NCBI RefSeq assembly: GCF_000170855.1
Contig: NZ_ABCQ01000001.1
Location: 124,001-188,000, forward strand
Direction: 5' to 3'
From: Moritella sp. PE36
GTDB lineage: Bacteria > Pseudomonadota > Gammaproteobacteria > Enterobacterales > Moritellaceae
Length of the DNA stretch: 64,000 bases
Translations under genes and position numbers: made by a program
Shown here: positions 1 to 12,818 of the stretch, in pieces
Layout: the number at the start of each line of letters is the position of its first letter
How positions within the stretch are numbered: the stretch's first letter is position 1
Notes under the pieces: generated by a model
What the model was told of the DNA's origin: nothing
Seen by the model: only the letters and a program-made list of their open reading frames with translations
The model's database searches: none

Positions 1-2935
1 TAGTCGAATAACGCTTAACTTCTTTAATATACTGATTAATTGGATGACCTGTAAGGTAAAGACCTAAGGTTTCTCGCTCCCCTTCCAGCCATACTTTATC
101 AGGCCATTCAGGTACATCAGCAAATTTGCTTTCAATTTCTTCCGGTTCGGTGGTTAAGATACCAAACAAGTCACTTTGACCATATGCTTCGGCCATCGCG
201 TGTTGTGCCGCAGCTTTCATTGCTTCAGGTAATGTAGCATGTAAGGCGGCGCGATGAGGACCTAATTTATCTAATGCGCCGGCGTAAATCAGTTTTTCCA
301 TGATACGTTTACTGATCTTTTTCAAATTAACACGGTTACAGAAATCAAACAGATCGGTGAATTCGCCCCCACTTTCACGGGCGGCAATAATGGCATCAAT
401 AGGGCCTTCACCCACGCCTTTAATCGCACCGATACCATAAATAATCGTATGGTCTTCCTGCACGTTAAACTTGAATAGACCTTTGTTCACATCAGGCGGT
501 AACAATGTTAGCCCCATGCGTTCCACTTCATCAACCAAGGTTACCACTTTCTCGGTATTATCCATATCAGCAGACATAACGGCCGCCATGAAGTAAGAAG
601 GATAATGGGTCTTCATCCACAGCGTTTGATACGATACCAGTGCATAAGCCGCGGAGTGGGATTTATTGAAACCGTAACCCGCGAACTTTTCTACCAAATC
701 GAAGATCTTCATCGACAGGTCACCGTCGACACCGTTATTTATCGCACCTTCTTTGAAAGTACCACGCTGTTTTTCCATCTCTTCGGGCTTTTTCTTACCC
801 ATAGCACGACGTAACATGTCAGCGCCACCGAGGGTATAACCAGATAAGACTTGGGCAATCTGCATGACTTGTTCTTGATACAAGATAATGCCGTAAGTCG
901 GATCGAGGATTTCTTTCAACGATTCATGTTGATATTGGGCATCAGGGTAAGAAACTTCTTCTCGACCATGCTTACGGTCAATAAAGTTATCTACCATGCC
1001 TGATTGCAATGGACCGGGACGGAACAAGGCCACCAGCGCGATCATATCTTCAAAGCTATCGGGTTTAAGACGACGGATCAGATCCTTCATACCACGCGAT
1101 TCTAACTGGAATACCGCGGTAGTTTCTGAGCGCTGTAGTAAGTCAAAACACCTTCGGTCGGTAATATCAATCGACTCAATACGGATTTCTTTTTTACCTT
1201 GCTTCACTAGATGCGGATTCGCCATATCCAGTGCCCACTGAATAATGGTTAAGGTGCGTAGACCCAAGAAATCGAATTTAACCAGTCCGGCTTCTTCCAC
1301 GTCGTTCTTGTCAAACTGGGTAACCGGGTTATTACCAGAATCATCACAATACAGTGGTGCAAAATCGGTGATCACGGTAGGTGAAATAACCACACCACCG
1401 GCATGTTTACCCGCGTTACGTATTACACCTTCCAGAATACGCGCCATATCAACCAACGCGCGTACTTCTTCATCACCTTGATACATTTCATCCAAACGTG
1501 GTTCAACATCCCACGCTTTGGCTAAGGTCATGCCCGGATCGCCCGGGATCAGCTTAGAAATACGATCAACAAACCCAAACGGATGACCCAGTACCCGACC
1601 AACATCACGGATAACCGCTTTTGCCGCCATGGTACCAAAGGTAATGATCTGACTTACTGCATCGCGGCCATACAATTCGGCCACGTGATCAATCACCTCG
1701 TCACGACGATCCATACAGAAATCGACATCGAAATCGGGCATGGAGACACGTTCTGGATTCAAGAAACGTTCGAACAGTAATTCGTATTCCAGTGGATCAA
1801 GATCGGTAATCTTCAGTGCATAAGCCACTAATGAACCGGCACCGGACCCTCGACCTGGGCCAACTGGAATATTGTTGTCCTTACTCCATTGGATGAACTC
1901 CATTACGATCAGGAAATAACCCGGGAAACCCATGTCGTTAATTACTTTTAATTCAATCTCGAGTCGATCTTCATACGCCGGACGTTGGCGTTCACGCTCT
2001 GCGGGATCGGGGAATAAGAAATCTAAACGTTCGACTAAGCCATCTTCGGATACTTTGACTAAGAAATCTGCAGTCGACAGTTCACCGGTTGGAAAGTTAG
2101 GCAGGAAATATTCACCTAAGCGTACCGTGGCATTACAACGCTTGGCAATTTCAACTGAGTTAGCCAGCGCTTCTGGAATATCAGCAAATAACTCACACAT
2201 TTCATCTTCACTGCGTAAGTATTGTTCTTTGCTGTATAACCTAGGGCGACGCTTGTCTTCTAACGTATAACCATCATGGATCGACACCCTAATTTCATGA
2301 GCATCAAATTCATCTGCATGTAAGAACACCACATCATTGGTAGCAACAACAGGTAACTGATGCTGGCTGGCAAAATCAACAGCCATGTGCAGATAGGCTT
2401 CTTCATCTTGACGACCAGTACGGATCAACTCAAGATAATAACTATCGGGGAAGTGTGCTTGGTAAAATGTTAAACACTGTCGCGCTAATGCATCATTACC
2501 TTTTAATAGGGCTTTACCTATATCACCATTACGCGCACCAGATAATAAGATAACGCCTTCGGCATGCTCAGCTAACCAGGCTTTATCAATAATGGCACGA
2601 CCATCAACATGGCCACGGCTGTATGCTTTGGAGATCAACACCGTAATGTTGTTATAGCCTTTGTTATCTTTGGCTAATACGGTTAGCTTAAACTGCTCTT
2701 CTGGATACTCTTCACTCTGCACCCAAAAGTCCGCACCAATAATGGGTTTAACCCCTGCCCTTTGCATCGCACCATAGAATTTAACCAAGGCACACATATT
2801 GGTTTGATCAGTTAATGCGATCGCCGGCATATTGAGTTCTTGTAAACGGGGCGCTAGACGTTTCATACGTACTAAGCTGTCCACCATCGAGAATTCAGAG
2901 TGTAAATGCAGGTGAATAAAACGAGGTTCTGCCAT
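1..2935 (-). CDS. dnaE: DNA polymerase III alpha subunit (5' part, C-terminus off the left edge)
   Basis: This is the catalytic subunit of the replicative polymerase. The frame opens with ATG at 2935 and reads [16 protein letters not shown], the start of the N-terminal PHP domain. About 978 codons are visible of the roughly 1160 usual for the family, so about 180 C-terminal residues (OB fold and tail) lie outside. The active-site motif PDFDVDFC falls near residues 399-405 (about position 1725), matching the E. coli catalytic aspartates 401 and 403. A clamp-binding motif QSDLF is seen near residue 923 (about position 165), where E. coli has QADMF. It lies downstream of rnhB, the same order as in E. 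coli. The reading frame is open over the whole visible length. Certain in function; only the end is missing. Confidence 0.97.
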   Translation of the reverse strand, partial: MAEPRFIHLHLHSEFSMVDSLVRMKRLAPRLQELNMPAIALTDQTNMCALVKFYGAMQRAGVKPIIGADFWVQSEEYPEEQFKLTVLAKDNKGYNNITVLISKAYSRGHVDGRAIIDKAWLAEHAEGVILLSGARNGDIGKALLKGNDALARQCLTFYQAHFPDSYYLELIRTGRQDEEAYLHMAVDFASQHQLPVVATNDVVFLHADEFDAHEIRVSIHDGYTLEDKRRPRLYSKEQYLRSEDEMCELFADIPEALANSVEIAKRCNATVRLGEYFLPNFPTGELSTADFLVKVSEDGLVERLDFLFPDPAERERQRPAYEDRLEIELKVINDMGFPGYFLIVMEFIQWSKDNNIPVGPGRGSGAGSLVAYALKITDLDPLEYELLFERFLNPERVSMPDFDVDFCMDRRDEVIDHVAELYGRDAVSQIITFGTMAAKAVIRDVGRVLGHPFGFVDRISKLIPGDPGMTLAKAWDVEPRLDEMYQGDEEVRALVDMARILEGVIRNAGKHAGGVVISPTVITDFAPLYCDDSGNNPVTQFDKNDVEEAGLVKFDFLGLRTLTIIQWALDMANPHLVKQGKKEIRIESIDITDRRCFDLLQRSETTAVFQLESRGMKDLIRRLKPDSFEDMIALVALFRPGPLQSGMVDNFIDRKHGREEVSYPDAQYQHESLKEILDPTYGIILYQEQVMQIAQVLSGYTLGGADMLRRAMGKKKPEEMEKQRGTFKEGAINNGVDGDLSMKIFDLVEKFAGYGFNKSHSAAYALVSYQTLWMKTHYPSYFMAAVMSADMDNTEKVVTLVDEVERMGLTLLPPDVNKGLFKFNVQEDHTIIYGIGAIKGVGEGPIDAIIAARESGGEFTDLFDFCNRVNLKKISKRIMEKLIYAGALDKLGPHRAALHATLPEAMKAAAQHAMAEAYGQSDLFGILTTEPEEIESKFADVPEWPDKVWLEGERETLGLYLTGHPINQYIKEVKRYST

Positions 2936-3016
2936 AATTAAGACTTTCTGCTAATTGGAGTAGATAAAAATAAAATGAAAAACAATATCGGTAAAGTGGC
3001 GCTAGGCCACCAGACC

Positions 3017-3616
3017 TTATTTTAATAGACCTAGCGCACGTTGCACAGGTTTAAAACTTTTACGGTATTCTTCTGTTGGTCCAAGTTCCGCTAACTTTTC
3101 CATGTGTGCTTTGGTTGGGTAACCTTTATGCTGGGCAAAACCATATTCAGGGTAACGTTCATGCAGTTCATCCATTTCAGCATCTCGTACTACTTTTGCT
3201 AAGATCGACGCAGCACTTATTTCTGCCACGCGCAAATCACCTTTGACAATGGCTTCTGCAGGCATCGGTAATGCAGGGCAACGGTTACCGTCAATAAACA
3301 CATGCTCTGGTTGCAGAGTAAGTCCAGCAACCGCACGCTGCATTGCGACCATGGTTGCTTGTAAGATATTGAGTTCATCAATCTCACTTGGGCTGCAACG
3401 ACCAATACTCCACGCTAATGCTTTTTCTTTAATCTCAGGAAAGAGCAATTGACGCTTCTTATCACTTAATTTTTTTGAGTCCGTAAGCCCCACAATTGGG
3501 TTGTTCGGATCTAATATCACCGCAGCGGTAACAACATCACCGACTAATGGGCCTCGACCCACTTCGTCAACACCAGCAACAAGTTTACCCTCAGGGTAAA
3601 TTACTTCATCATACAT
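3017..3616 (-). CDS. rnhB: Ribonuclease HII
   Basis: It cleaves the RNA strand of RNA-DNA hybrids and single ribonucleotides left in DNA. The protein is 199 residues, normal for the family (E. coli 198). The signature [12 protein letters not shown] gives the acidic pair D17-E18; the other metal ligands are D109 in VFIDGN and D127 in KGDLRV, so the DEDD set is complete. The start at 3616 lies one base after the lpxB stop, which suggests translational coupling at the end of the lpx operon. dnaE follows after an 81-base gap, as in E. coli. Confidence 0.97.
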   Translation of the reverse strand: MYDEVIYPEGKLVAGVDEVGRGPLVGDVVTAAVILDPNNPIVGLTDSKKLSDKKRQLLFPEIKEKALAWSIGRCSPSEIDELNILQATMVAMQRAVAGLTLQPEHVFIDGNRCPALPMPAEAIVKGDLRVAEISAASILAKVVRDAEMDELHERYPEYGFAQHKGYPTKAHMEKLAELGPTEEYRKSFKPVQRALGLLK

Positions 3617-3617
3617 A

Positions 3618-4793
3618 TTATTTACCTGTCTTTAGCGTTGCACTTTTTTTATCATTAATCAATTCAAGCACGGCATCCGCGGCTTGCTTATCCGCATCAC
3701 AACGGATCAATTTATGTAGCTCGGTAAAGTGTGCAATCAGTTTAGCATTGTCTGTTTCTAATAGTTTGGCCATTTCGTCTGCCAATATCTCGGGTTGGCA
3801 ATCATCTTGTAAACGCTCGGCGACAATTTCTTTTTTTGCCAACAAGTTTGGTAATGACACAAACGGTGCTTTCATCAAGCGCAGCATGATCTTATACGTA
3901 ATCGGCTTAACACGATAACCCACCACCATCGCACGCTTCATCAGCATAGTTTCGAGCGCGGCAGTACCTGATGCTAAGAGTACCGCATCTGCAACCGCCA
4001 TTGCTTCACGCGCATGGCCATCTAAAACGATCACATCGAGATCAGGGGCTACTTCTTGCTTAATCGCGAGAAACTGTGCTTTACGTTGTTCATTCACCAT
4101 CGGCACAACGAAATGCAAGTCACTAAAACGTTGTTTTAATAAAATCGCTGTTTCTAAAAAACTTGCCGACAATAACCCGACTTCACCAGCACGGCTACCC
4201 GGTAAGATAGCCACATAACGTTGCTTAGGATCGAGTTTTAATTGCGTAATGGCCGCTTGCTTGTCCGCACCTTCCAATGGAATGGAGTCGGCCATAGTAT
4301 GGCCAATGAAACGGCAAGGTACATCGTATTCATCATAGAACGCTTTTTCAAATGGCAGAAAGGCGAGCACCATATCAACGGCTTTTTTAATCTTGAATAC
4401 ACGTTTTTGACGCCATGCCCACACAGAAGGGCTGACATAATGTACGGTTTTTATACCGTTTGATTTTAAGTTTAATTCAATGGGAATATTAAAATCGGGT
4501 GCATCAACACCAATGAAGATATCGGGCGGATTTTGTTTAAAATGGGCAAGAACTTCCCGTTTTACTTTAAACAATCGTGGTAATCGACCCAGTACTTCCA
4601 CTAGACCAAATACAGATAGCTCTTCCATTTCAAACAGTGTATTAAAACCAAGCGCTTGCATGCGAGGTCCAGCAATACCTTCGAAAATGGCATCAGGGTG
4701 GCGGGATTTAATTTCTTTGATCAGGGCGGCAGCTAGAATATCGCCGGAGACTTCTCCGGCGATAATACCAATACGTAATGGTTTCGTTGTCAT
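3618..4793 (-). CDS. lpxB: Lipid-A-disaccharide synthase
   Basis: This family 19 glycosyltransferase joins UDP-2,3-diacylglucosamine to lipid X to make the lipid A disaccharide at the inner face of the inner membrane. The protein has 391 residues (E. coli 382). The N-terminal motif [16 protein letters not shown] and the central sugar-nucleotide loop LPGSRAGEV are intact. It follows lpxA by 25 bases and precedes rnhB by one base in the lpxD-fabZ-lpxA-lpxB-rnhB run, so it is very likely cotranscribed with the rest of the lipid A genes. Confidence 0.97.
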   Translation of the reverse strand: MTTKPLRIGIIAGEVSGDILAAALIKEIKSRHPDAIFEGIAGPRMQALGFNTLFEMEELSVFGLVEVLGRLPRLFKVKREVLAHFKQNPPDIFIGVDAPDFNIPIELNLKSNGIKTVHYVSPSVWAWRQKRVFKIKKAVDMVLAFLPFEKAFYDEYDVPCRFIGHTMADSIPLEGADKQAAITQLKLDPKQRYVAILPGSRAGEVGLLSASFLETAILLKQRFSDLHFVVPMVNEQRKAQFLAIKQEVAPDLDVIVLDGHAREAMAVADAVLLASGTAALETMLMKRAMVVGYRVKPITYKIMLRLMKAPFVSLPNLLAKKEIVAERLQDDCQPEILADEMAKLLETDNAKLIAHFTELHKLIRCDADKQAADAVLELINDKKSATLKTGK

Positions 4794-4818
4794 TGTAAGC
4801 TATCTATAAAGAATACGA

Positions 4819-5589
4819 TTAACGAATAATACCACGTTCACTGGTTTTTAAAAATTCTGTAAACAAAGCAACACTGGGTTGTTCATTGGCACTTTCTTCT
4901 AATGCAACTAATGCTTCGGTTACGGTATTACCTTGACGGAATAATACCCGGTAAGCACGCTTAACCGCTTTAATTGCCTCAGCATCAAATCCACGGCGCT
5001 TAAGACCTTCAGAGTTGATACCAAAAGGCTTAGCATGGTGACCCGATGCCATCACATAAGGAGGGATATCTTTAATAATAACTGAACCGCCAGCAATGAA
5101 AGCATGAGAACCTACTTTACCAAACTGGTGGATCGCAGCGTGACCACCAAAAATAACGAAATCACCAATATGTACATGACCCGCTAATGTCGCGTTGTTA
5201 GCAAAAATACAGTTATCACCGATGATCACATCGTGTGCCACGTGCGCATTCACCATAAACAAGCTATTGCTACCAATTTTGGTTAAACCTTGATCTTGTA
5301 CTGTACCACGGTGAATAGTAACGCCTTCACGGAACACGTTATTATCACCGATCTCAAGACGGGTATTTTCACCCGCATATTTAAGATCTTGGCACTCTTC
5401 ACCAATTGAACCAAATTGGAAAAAGCGATTACCTTTACCAACTTTACAAGGACCATTGATAACCACATGAGAGGCGATCACACAGTCATCACCAATCTCA
5501 ACGTTTTCGCCAATGGTAGTCCAAGGACCAATTTTTACATTTTTGCCAATTTTTGCGCTTTCATGCACAATAGCTGTTTCATGGATCAC
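4819..5589 (-). CDS. lpxA: UDP-N-acetylglucosamine acyltransferase
   Basis: It performs the first step of lipid A synthesis, moving a 3-hydroxyacyl chain from ACP to UDP-GlcNAc. The 256-residue protein is a run of hexapeptide repeats (left-handed beta helix) with a short helical C-terminus. The NAHVAHD motif contains the catalytic histidine, H119, equivalent to E. coli H125. The start codon is GTG: on the coding strand the fabZ stop TAG and this GTG share one base (TAGTG), an arrangement that couples translation of the two genes. FabZ competes for the same 3-hydroxyacyl-ACP pool, so coupling makes sense; that regulatory reading is inference. Confidence 0.97.
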   Translation of the reverse strand: MIHETAIVHESAKIGKNVKIGPWTTIGENVEIGDDCVIASHVVINGPCKVGKGNRFFQFGSIGEECQDLKYAGENTRLEIGDNNVFREGVTIHRGTVQDQGLTKIGSNSLFMVNAHVAHDVIIGDNCIFANNATLAGHVHIGDFVIFGGHAAIHQFGKVGSHAFIAGGSVIIKDIPPYVMASGHHAKPFGINSEGLKRRGFDAEAIKAVKRAYRVLFRQGNTVTEALVALEESANEQPSVALFTEFLKTSERGIIR

Positions 5590-6053
5590 TAGTTAGCCTC
5601 TCGTCTTGCGCACATGATTTCAGCATCACAAACTACTTTACCGTCAACTTTTGCAATCGCAGTAAAAAAGCCAATACCACGGCGTTCTTTAATTAATTCA
5701 ATATGTAGATGCATTACATCACCAGGCACCACAGGTTTACGAAAACGCGCCTTATCGATACCGGCAAAATAATACAGTTCATTATCACCAGGGCCGCCAT
5801 CTGTCTTATACCCTAACAAACCCGATGCTTGCGCTAACGCTTCTAAAATCAGTACACCTGGAAAAATAGGATTCGTTGGGAAGTGGCCGGTAAATTGTGG
5901 CTCATTTACCGATACATTTTTAATCGCATGTATCGACTTGCCCGGTACATAATCCAATACCCGGTCAACAAGTAAAAATGGATACCGGTGTGGTAAAAGA
6001 CTCATGATTTCTTGTATTTCAATTGTATTTTTTTGTTCGCTCAAAATTTTCAT
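5589..6053 (-). CDS. fabZ: 3-hydroxyacyl-ACP dehydratase FabZ
   Basis: It dehydrates 3-hydroxyacyl-ACP in fatty acid elongation and draws on the same substrate as LpxA and LpxD. The protein is 154 residues with a single hot-dog fold. The motif [20 protein letters not shown] carries the expected active-site pair H57 and E71. It sits between lpxD and lpxA, the standard order in gammaproteobacteria, and its stop overlaps the lpxA start by one base. All features are typical. Confidence 0.97.
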   Translation of the reverse strand: MKILSEQKNTIEIQEIMSLLPHRYPFLLVDRVLDYVPGKSIHAIKNVSVNEPQFTGHFPTNPIFPGVLILEALAQASGLLGYKTDGGPGDNELYYFAGIDKARFRKPVVPGDVMHLHIELIKERRGIGFFTAIAKVDGKVVCDAEIMCARREAN

Positions 6054-6074
6054 TCCTGTAGCAACGAAGCTTTG

Positions 6075-7085
6075 TTATTTAGCTTTTTCTAATTTAGATA
6101 GTCGTTTATGCATATCATCAATTTTCATTACGCGGGCAGTTTGACGACGCCATTCACGATTGGCTTGTGCCGGAATACCCGATGAATAAAGACCCGCTTT
6201 ATCAATCGGACGCATTACCATCGACATACCTGTGATATTTACGTTATCAGTTATTTCCATATGACCATTGATAACACAACCACCACCAATCATGCATTGT
6301 TTACCTAGTTTTAAGCTTCCTGCTAACAGAGTACCACCTGAGATCGCGGTGTTTTCACCTATTTCTACATTATGCCCGACTTGACATTGATTATCTAAAA
6401 TCACGCCATCAGCAATAATGGTATTATCTAATGCGCCACGATCGATCGTAGTGCACGCACCAATCTCAACGCGATCACCAATGATAACGCGACCGAGTTG
6501 TGGGATCTTGATCCAGCGGCCACCATCATTGGCATAACCAAAACCATCTGCACCGATTACTGTGCCGCTTTGGAACAAGCAATCGCTGCCGATTTCGATA
6601 TCATGATAAATAGTAACATTTGCCCACAATTTAGTGCTCTGACCAATGCGGCTATTTTTACCAATAAAACAGCCCGCACCAATTATCACGTTATCCGCAA
6701 GAGTGACGCCAGTTTCAATAACCGCATTAGCACCAATAGCCACATTATCACCCAGAACCACATCATCAGCAATCACCGCACTCGGGGCGATATCTGTTGC
6801 TGGTGCTGGTGTGGTATCAAGTAACTGTGCAACTAAAGCAAAACCAACATAGGGGTTTTTCATGACTAATGCATTGGTATTACATGCGGCAAGATCATCA
6901 GGTTTAACAATAACTGCAGACGCTGCAACGGTCGCTAATTGGGCACTGTATTTACTATCACTTAAAAAAGTAATACTACCTGGCTGTGCATTTTGCATCG
7001 AATTAATGCCACTAATCTCGATACTGCCATCGCCGTGTAACTCAGCTTGAATTGCCGTTGCTATTTGTTGTAACGTCATTGCCAT
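6075..7085 (-). CDS. lpxD: UDP-3-O-(3-hydroxyacyl)glucosamine N-acyltransferase
   Basis: It adds the second acyl chain in lipid A synthesis. The 336-residue protein has an N-terminal uridine-binding domain (about 1-100), a hexapeptide-repeat beta helix (about 100-290) and a C-terminal helical extension. The catalytic histidine is H238 in QVGHNVEIG (E. coli H239). The ATG at 7085 has an AAAGG ribosome site seven bases upstream. It follows skp after a 108-base gap filled with short direct repeats, and begins the tight lpxD-fabZ-lpxA-lpxB-rnhB series. Confidence 0.97.
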   Translation of the reverse strand: MAMTLQQIATAIQAELHGDGSIEISGINSMQNAQPGSITFLSDSKYSAQLATVAASAVIVKPDDLAACNTNALVMKNPYVGFALVAQLLDTTPAPATDIAPSAVIADDVVLGDNVAIGANAVIETGVTLADNVIIGAGCFIGKNSRIGQSTKLWANVTIYHDIEIGSDCLFQSGTVIGADGFGYANDGGRWIKIPQLGRVIIGDRVEIGACTTIDRGALDNTIIADGVILDNQCQVGHNVEIGENTAISGGTLLAGSLKLGKQCMIGGGCVINGHMEITDNVNITGMSMVMRPIDKAGLYSSGIPAQANREWRRQTARVMKIDDMHKRLSKLEKAK

Positions 7086-7125
7086 GTGAAACCTTTCTAT
7101 TCTATAAAAAATTTTATGCTATTTT

Positions 7126-7199
7126 ACTACATTTTTTTTGCCGTAAAATACATTTTGCCGTAAAATATTGTTACTTAATGTTGTAAAATATTGTTACTT
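7126..7199. repeat. Short direct repeats between lpxD and skp
   Basis: Two overlapping repeat pairs fill this AT-rich gap. The 15-mer TTTTGCCGTAAAATA occurs at 7136-7150 and 7153-7167. The 17-mer GTAAAATATTGTTACTT occurs at 7160-7176 and 7183-7199, a 23-base period, and its second copy covers the skp stop codon. This looks like a small local tandem duplication of the 3' end of skp; no terminator hairpin is visible here. Confidence 0.7.
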
Positions 7200-7691
7200 G
7201 CTTAATTCTTGTATTATTTTGTCAGAGATATCTAATTTTGGATCGACAAATAACACTGCTTGTTTAGTGAACACAAGATCATAACCTTCACGCTTAGAAA
7301 CTGTTTCGATCGCGCTTTGTAATAATACTAACAGCTTATTATTTTCTTCTTGACCACGACGCTGCTGATCTTCTTTAAATGCTCTACCTTTTAATTTTAG
7401 CTGTGCATCTAACTCTTCTAATTTACGAACCAGTTTAGTTTGTTCTTGTGGGGTCATTAATGCCGCATCACGCTGACGTTTTTCGTTTAATGATACTAAC
7501 TCTTTTTGTAATTTATTCAGTTCGATAGCACGCGTTTGGAACTCTTCGTTTAAACGTTTACCTATCGCTTCACGTTGTGGTAGTTGTTGTAAGATCTTAC
7601 CGGCATCAACAACCGCATATCCCGCTGCACTTGCAGTAAATGATGCACCTAGAGTCAGTGCCAATGCCGTTGCTTTAATAAATTTTTTCAT
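7194..7691 (-). CDS. skp: Periplasmic chaperone Skp (OmpH family)
   Basis: This chaperone carries unfolded outer-membrane proteins across the periplasm to the BAM complex. The 165-residue protein starts with a clear signal peptide (MKKFIKATALALTLGASF, cleavage probably after TASA) and continues with long charged coiled-coil helices (about 35-125) that form the tentacles. Length fits the family (E. coli 161). It lies between bamA and lpxD, its usual place, and its product works directly with BamA. Confidence 0.95.
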   Translation of the reverse strand: MKKFIKATALALTLGASFTASAAGYAVVDAGKILQQLPQREAIGKRLNEEFQTRAIELNKLQKELVSLNEKRQRDAALMTPQEQTKLVRKLEELDAQLKLKGRAFKEDQQRRGQEENNKLLVLLQSAIETVSKREGYDLVFTKQAVLFVDPKLDISDKIIQELSK

Positions 7692-7767
7692 TTTAGTCCC
7701 TAGTGAGTTTTCAACTTAAAGCGTACTTCCAGTGCTGAAAGTACGCATTTAATCAATATGATTTAGC

Positions 7768-10221
7768 TTAGAAAGTGGTACCGATATTAAAAGTAAAGAC
7801 TTCAGTTCGATCACCTTCGTATTCTTTCAATGGCGTGGCCAGTGAGAATACTAACGGCCCCATTGGCGATAACCACTGCAAGCTCACGCCCGCAGAAGCA
7901 CGTAATCGCGCAGGGTCAGAGTAGTCGCCAAAGTATTTACAGCCGCTAAGACAACTTCCTGCTGGATAATCGCTTGAATTGAATTCAGTATCCCATACCG
8001 AACCGGCATCAACAAATACCGTAGTACGTACTAGATTGGCATACTCTTCACTTAAGAAGGGCGTTGGGAAAATAAGTTCCAAACTGGCTGTCGCTAAGGC
8101 ATTACCACCAACGGAAGAATCAGTCGCTACATAACCTTTATTACCTGGGCTACTAGGATCTATACTTTTCTGGATTCCTTTTGGACTAATGGTATTGCTG
8201 TTAAAACCACGCACCGAGTAGAAACCACCAGCATAATAGTTTTCATAAAACGGTAAGATATGATCGCTGCCACCGTCTGTTGTACCATAACCATTACCGT
8301 AAGCTACGCGGCCACGCATCAATATTGACCAACGGTGATTGCTTGATAACGGTACATAATATTTGTTATCAAAACTCATCTTAAAATACTGTACATCCGA
8401 ACCCGGTACCGTCATGGTAAAGTTAGCTTTTTGTTCTGAACCCGATGTCGCAAATACTCCGCGGTTTAAGGTACGGCGGCGCCAAGACGCTGACACATCA
8501 AACCCCTGGAATACCACAAAGTTACCATCCGTATCGCGCTGCTTATCATAAATGTTCCAAAAGAGCTCTGTTTGGGCATACGTCGTGGTTTGCGAGATCT
8601 TATTCCACTCATAACCTAAGCTAAAACTTAAGGTATTATTTTCGTTGACCGGGAAACCTAAGGTCCCCGATATACCATAAGTACGGTTGTTATAATCGAC
8701 AATATCCGCTTCTGATGCTTCAAAGTCAGTGAAGTAAACCTTACCGCCGAAGCTCACGCCATCGACCGTAAAGTACGGGTCGGTATAATTTAAGCTGGCG
8801 TTTGTCGAGTAGTCATTGGTACTGACACTAATACCCGCTTTGTTACCTGTACCAAAGAAGTTATCCTGTTGAATACCGGCATTTAAACTTAAACCCGACT
8901 CTGAACCATAACCAATACCCGCATTAAATGAACCGGCAGGCTGTTCTTTCACTTGCACATTAACGTCAACCACGTCCATATTACCGGGTACTCGTACCGT
9001 ATTGGTGTTTACAGTTTCAAAGAAACCAAGCTGGTTAAGACGGACTTTAGAACGGTCAATTAAGCGGTTAGATAACCAAGTACCTTCCATTTGACGCATT
9101 TCGCGACGTAATACTTCATCTTTAGTGACGTCATTACCGGCAAAGTTAATACGACGTACATAAATTCGTGGACCCGGCTCTACAGCAATAGTGAGGTTAA
9201 CGGTATGGTCTTCGTCATTGATTTCTGGATAAGTAGATACTTTTGGATAAGCGTAACCAAAACGACTTAAATAACGACTCAGACTTTCTTCCGTTGCCGT
9301 GACACTTGCACCACTGTATAACTCACCAGAGTTAAGTGCTAATAAACCGCGTAACTCTTGTTCTTTGTCTAATAGGTCACCCGTTAAGGTAATATTACCC
9401 AGCTTATATTGCGCACCTTCATTCACTTTAAGGGTGATATAAATACCTTGTTTATCTGGCGTCATTGATACTTGTGTCGACTCCGTTTTAAAGCGGATAT
9501 AACCCTTATCAACATAATGACTACGTAGTTTCTCTAAATCACCGGCGAGCAGCTGTTTTTGATACTGCTGATCAGCCATAAAATTCCACCACGGCACAAC
9601 ATCACTCAATTCAAATAATCGCTTCAATTCTGTCGTAGAATAAACTGTGTTACCTAAGATATTAAGTTGTTTAATTTCAGCTGACTTACCTTCAACAAAA
9701 CTAAATTTAATGTCAATACGGTTACGTGGTAATGGGGTAATAATGGTATTAATTTGCGCACTGTAACGACCCGCGCCATAATAGAATTCTTGCAAACCCT
9801 GCTCGACAGAACGAATAATAGTACGATCGATAGGCTCACCAACACGAATACCTGATGAATTAAGGCTTTCTTGTAATTGTTCTTCTGGGATCGCTTCATT
9901 ACCCACAAACTCAATGCTACTAATAGTCGGTAATTCAGTGACTTTAAAGACGAGCGTCGCACCGTCACGGTACAATTCAATATCATCAAAATTACCTGAT
10001 GCGTATAGTTTCTTTACGGCTAACGCGGTATCACGGCTACTGACGCTATCGCCTTCTCGCAGTGGAATATTCAATAATGCCGCACCTAGCGTTACACGTT
10101 GCAAGCCCTCGACTTGAATATCTTCAACAATGAAGCTATTTGCAGCTGCAGTTGCTGCCGTACTGGTAAATAAGCAAGCACTTGAAAGTAGTACGCCAGC
10201 TAAATATTTATTTATTATCAT
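7768..10221 (-). CDS. bamA: Outer membrane protein assembly factor BamA
   Basis: This is the central channel protein of the beta-barrel assembly machine. The 817-residue protein has an N-terminal signal peptide (cleavage probably after ATAA near residue 26), five POTRA domains (about 27-425) and a C-terminal Omp85 beta barrel (about 430-817). The conserved loop motif VRGF is present near residue 668, and the chain ends in phenylalanine (NIGTTF), the outer-membrane sorting signal. Length and order (rseP-bamA-skp) are standard. Confidence 0.97.
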   Translation of the reverse strand: MIINKYLAGVLLSSACLFTSTAATAAANSFIVEDIQVEGLQRVTLGAALLNIPLREGDSVSSRDTALAVKKLYASGNFDDIELYRDGATLVFKVTELPTISSIEFVGNEAIPEEQLQESLNSSGIRVGEPIDRTIIRSVEQGLQEFYYGAGRYSAQINTIITPLPRNRIDIKFSFVEGKSAEIKQLNILGNTVYSTTELKRLFELSDVVPWWNFMADQQYQKQLLAGDLEKLRSHYVDKGYIRFKTESTQVSMTPDKQGIYITLKVNEGAQYKLGNITLTGDLLDKEQELRGLLALNSGELYSGASVTATEESLSRYLSRFGYAYPKVSTYPEINDEDHTVNLTIAVEPGPRIYVRRINFAGNDVTKDEVLRREMRQMEGTWLSNRLIDRSKVRLNQLGFFETVNTNTVRVPGNMDVVDVNVQVKEQPAGSFNAGIGYGSESGLSLNAGIQQDNFFGTGNKAGISVSTNDYSTNASLNYTDPYFTVDGVSFGGKVYFTDFEASEADIVDYNNRTYGISGTLGFPVNENNTLSFSLGYEWNKISQTTTYAQTELFWNIYDKQRDTDGNFVVFQGFDVSASWRRRTLNRGVFATSGSEQKANFTMTVPGSDVQYFKMSFDNKYYVPLSSNHRWSILMRGRVAYGNGYGTTDGGSDHILPFYENYYAGGFYSVRGFNSNTISPKGIQKSIDPSSPGNKGYVATDSSVGGNALATASLELIFPTPFLSEEYANLVRTTVFVDAGSVWDTEFNSSDYPAGSCLSGCKYFGDYSDPARLRASAGVSLQWLSPMGPLVFSLATPLKEYEGDRTEVFTFNIGTTF

Positions 10222-10257
10222 TCTGAGTAAATAATCCCTAAAACAAAATTCAATGAC

Positions 10258-11613
10258 TTATAAACGAGCAAAGTCATTAAATAAGGCAATTCCCGTTAAT
10301 AGCATAATCATGACTGAACCAATTTTAAATCCGACTTCTTGGATCTTTTCAGATACAGGTCGACCGGTGATCAATTCAAATGTGTAATACACTAGATGGC
10401 CACCATCCAGTACAGGCAGTGGCATTAAATTCATTAAGCCTAAATTAATACTAATCAAGGCAAGGAAACCTAAGAAATAAACCAAGCCATAATCAGCACT
10501 GGCGCCAGCACTTTTGGCAATAGAAATCGGTCCACTTAAGTTATTCAGCGAAATGTCGCCAGTCACTAAACGGCCAATCATCTTAAATGTCAGCGCTGTA
10601 AGCTGCCAAGTTCGCGCAACAGACTGTTGTACCGAATCTAGAATACCATATTGAATATCAACAAGATAATCTTCAGGGTAACTGGCAACAACAGGCGCAA
10701 CACCTAAATAACCTTTTAATTCGCCATCTGGGCCAGCTTTGCCTGTCGGTATCACATTTAATGCTAACTGTTGACCGTTGCGAAGAACGGTGACCGCCAA
10801 GACTTGATCTGGGCTTTGCTGGATTATGGCAACTAATACAGACCAATCATCAATAGGCTGCTGCTCAACAACAATAATTTTATCACCAGCCAATAGACCA
10901 GCTTTCTCGCCTGCACTGCCCTTAATGACTTCAGCCAGTTCTAGACTCACGGCTGGTCGATAAGGCGTTAGCCCCATACTACTAATCGGTGATTCACGTT
11001 CAGGATCAAATTGCCATTCACGTAAATCAACTTGTCGAGACACGGTATAGTTAGTGTCCTCAAGATATAACTGCATCGCCATCGAAGGCTCGCCCATGTG
11101 TTCGATTAATTTAAGGCTAACATCATTCCAATCTTGAACTGCTTGTCCATCAATCGCGGTGATAATCGCTTTGTTGGTCACACCCGCCTCTGCCATAACA
11201 GAATGCGGAGCAACCTCACCAATAACCGGTTTTACACTCGGCACGCCGATCATGAACATAAACCAAAACGCCACAATCGCTAACGCGAAGTTTGCTAAAG
11301 GCCCTGCGGCAACAATAGCGATCCTCGCGAGCACAGGTTTACCATTAAATGATTGTGATTTTAATTCTTCAGGTACGTCATCAACGCGCGAATCGAGCAT
11401 CTTAACAAAGCCACCAAGCGGGATCATTGCTATCACATATTCGGTGCCATCTTTACCCGTGCGCATCCATATCGTTTTACCAAAACCAATCGAGAAGCGT
11501 AATACTTTAACGCCACAGCGACGCGCTACCCAAAAGTGACCAAATTCGTGTATAGCAACTAAAATGCCCAGTGCAACAATAAATGCACCTAAATTCCATA
11601 AAGACGATATCAT
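10258..11613 (-). CDS. rseP: Site-2 intramembrane zinc protease RseP
   Basis: It cleaves anti-sigma-E factor RseA in the membrane after DegS, releasing sigma E during envelope stress. The 451-residue protein has the zinc motif HEFGH (H22, E23, H26) in its first membrane segment, two central PDZ domains (about 120-310) and the C-terminal [10 protein letters not shown] motif that supplies the third zinc ligand. Its ATG overlaps the dxr stop by four bases (ATGA). The gene lies just upstream of bamA, as is usual. Confidence 0.96.
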   Translation of the reverse strand: MISSLWNLGAFIVALGILVAIHEFGHFWVARRCGVKVLRFSIGFGKTIWMRTGKDGTEYVIAMIPLGGFVKMLDSRVDDVPEELKSQSFNGKPVLARIAIVAAGPLANFALAIVAFWFMFMIGVPSVKPVIGEVAPHSVMAEAGVTNKAIITAIDGQAVQDWNDVSLKLIEHMGEPSMAMQLYLEDTNYTVSRQVDLREWQFDPERESPISSMGLTPYRPAVSLELAEVIKGSAGEKAGLLAGDKIIVVEQQPIDDWSVLVAIIQQSPDQVLAVTVLRNGQQLALNVIPTGKAGPDGELKGYLGVAPVVASYPEDYLVDIQYGILDSVQQSVARTWQLTALTFKMIGRLVTGDISLNNLSGPISIAKSAGASADYGLVYFLGFLALISINLGLMNLMPLPVLDGGHLVYYTFELITGRPVSEKIQEVGFKIGSVMIMLLTGIALFNDFARL

Positions 11614-12806
11614 TTTGCTACTCTGTTTATTGTTTGTTGTACGTTGATTCGCGCCATTGCATCGATATCAACCAATGCATCAATATTATCAGGTTCAGAA
11701 ACAGTCATCCCATCTAAGACGGTACCGTTTACACGGGCAATATCGGTGAAACCAATCTGCCCAGTTAAAAAAGCGTCTACCGCCATTTCATTTGCTGCAT
11801 TTAATGTTGTCGTGGCCGCTTGACCTTGATGACAAGCATCAATTGCTAATTTCAAACAAGGGTAACGCGCATAATCAGGTTTCAAGAAGGTCAACTCACC
11901 CATTTCGAAAAAATCGAGAGGTTTAACGCCGGAAGGAATACGCTGCGGATAAGCCATAGCATGGGCAATTGGGGTGCACATATTTGGTTCACCCATTTGT
12001 GCGACTACCGAACCATCAGTATATTGCACCATAGAGTGGATAACAGACTGAGGATGAATAACAACTTGGATCTGCGCTTCGTCAGCATTAAATAACCACT
12101 TAGCTTCAATATATTCTAAACCTTTATTCATCATGGTGGCGGAGTCAACGGAGATCTTCTGACCCATAGACCAGTTAGGATGTGCACAAGCTTGTGCAGG
12201 TGTAACCGCAGCTAAATCAGCAATTTTGCTATAACGGAATGGTCCACCAGAACCGGTTAATAAGATCTTACTGACGCCCTCAGCAACCAAATCACAAAAA
12301 CCAAGGTTAGTTTGTACCGCCAGCGGCATAGCTTGGAAAATAGCATTGTGTTCGCTATCGATCGGTAATAGTTCAGCACCACTGGCTTTTACTTCTTCCA
12401 TAAATAACGCGCCAGACATCACTAACGCTTCTTTATTGGCAAGCAGAATACGCTTCCCAGCACGAACAGCGGCTAAGGTTGGCATAAGCCCAGCGGCACC
12501 AACAATAGCAGCCATCACCATGTCCGTATCATCAAGAGCCGCAACCTGACATAACGCGTCCATGCCAGACAGCACTTCAGTAGAACAGTTAAGTGATTTT
12601 AGTTGTTGCGCTAACGCAGCTGCCGCAACGTCATTGAGCATCACTGCATAGCAAGGCTTAAATTCTAAACATTGGGCCAGCATCTCAGTAACATTGCTAT
12701 TAGCGGTTAAAGCCTGGATCCGAAAGCGCTCAGGATTTTGACGAATAACTGCAAGGGTACTTTTACCAATTGAGCCGGTTGCACCCAGTATCGTTAATCC
12801 AATCAC
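11610..12806 (-). CDS. dxr: 1-deoxy-D-xylulose 5-phosphate reductoisomerase
   Basis: It converts DXP to MEP, the committed step of the non-mevalonate isoprenoid pathway, using NADPH. The 398-residue protein matches the E. coli length. The NADPH-binding start ([11 protein letters not shown]), the metal and substrate motif IDSEHNAI and the flexible-loop segment HPNWSMG are present. It sits 12 bases after cdsA and overlaps rseP by four bases. Together with uppS in the same run and ispE further right, it supplies precursors for undecaprenyl phosphate. Confidence 0.97.
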   Translation of the reverse strand: MIGLTILGATGSIGKSTLAVIRQNPERFRIQALTANSNVTEMLAQCLEFKPCYAVMLNDVAAAALAQQLKSLNCSTEVLSGMDALCQVAALDDTDMVMAAIVGAAGLMPTLAAVRAGKRILLANKEALVMSGALFMEEVKASGAELLPIDSEHNAIFQAMPLAVQTNLGFCDLVAEGVSKILLTGSGGPFRYSKIADLAAVTPAQACAHPNWSMGQKISVDSATMMNKGLEYIEAKWLFNADEAQIQVVIHPQSVIHSMVQYTDGSVVAQMGEPNMCTPIAHAMAYPQRIPSGVKPLDFFEMGELTFLKPDYARYPCLKLAIDACHQGQAATTTLNAANEMAVDAFLTGQIGFTDIARVNGTVLDGMTVSEPDNIDALVDIDAMARINVQQTINRVAK

Positions 12807-12818
12807 AATAACGCTCCT

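Noticed and set aside
6498-6852. Plus-strand frames opposite lpxD
   Set aside because: They are shadows of the lpxD hexapeptide repeats; no ribosome site and low-complexity content.
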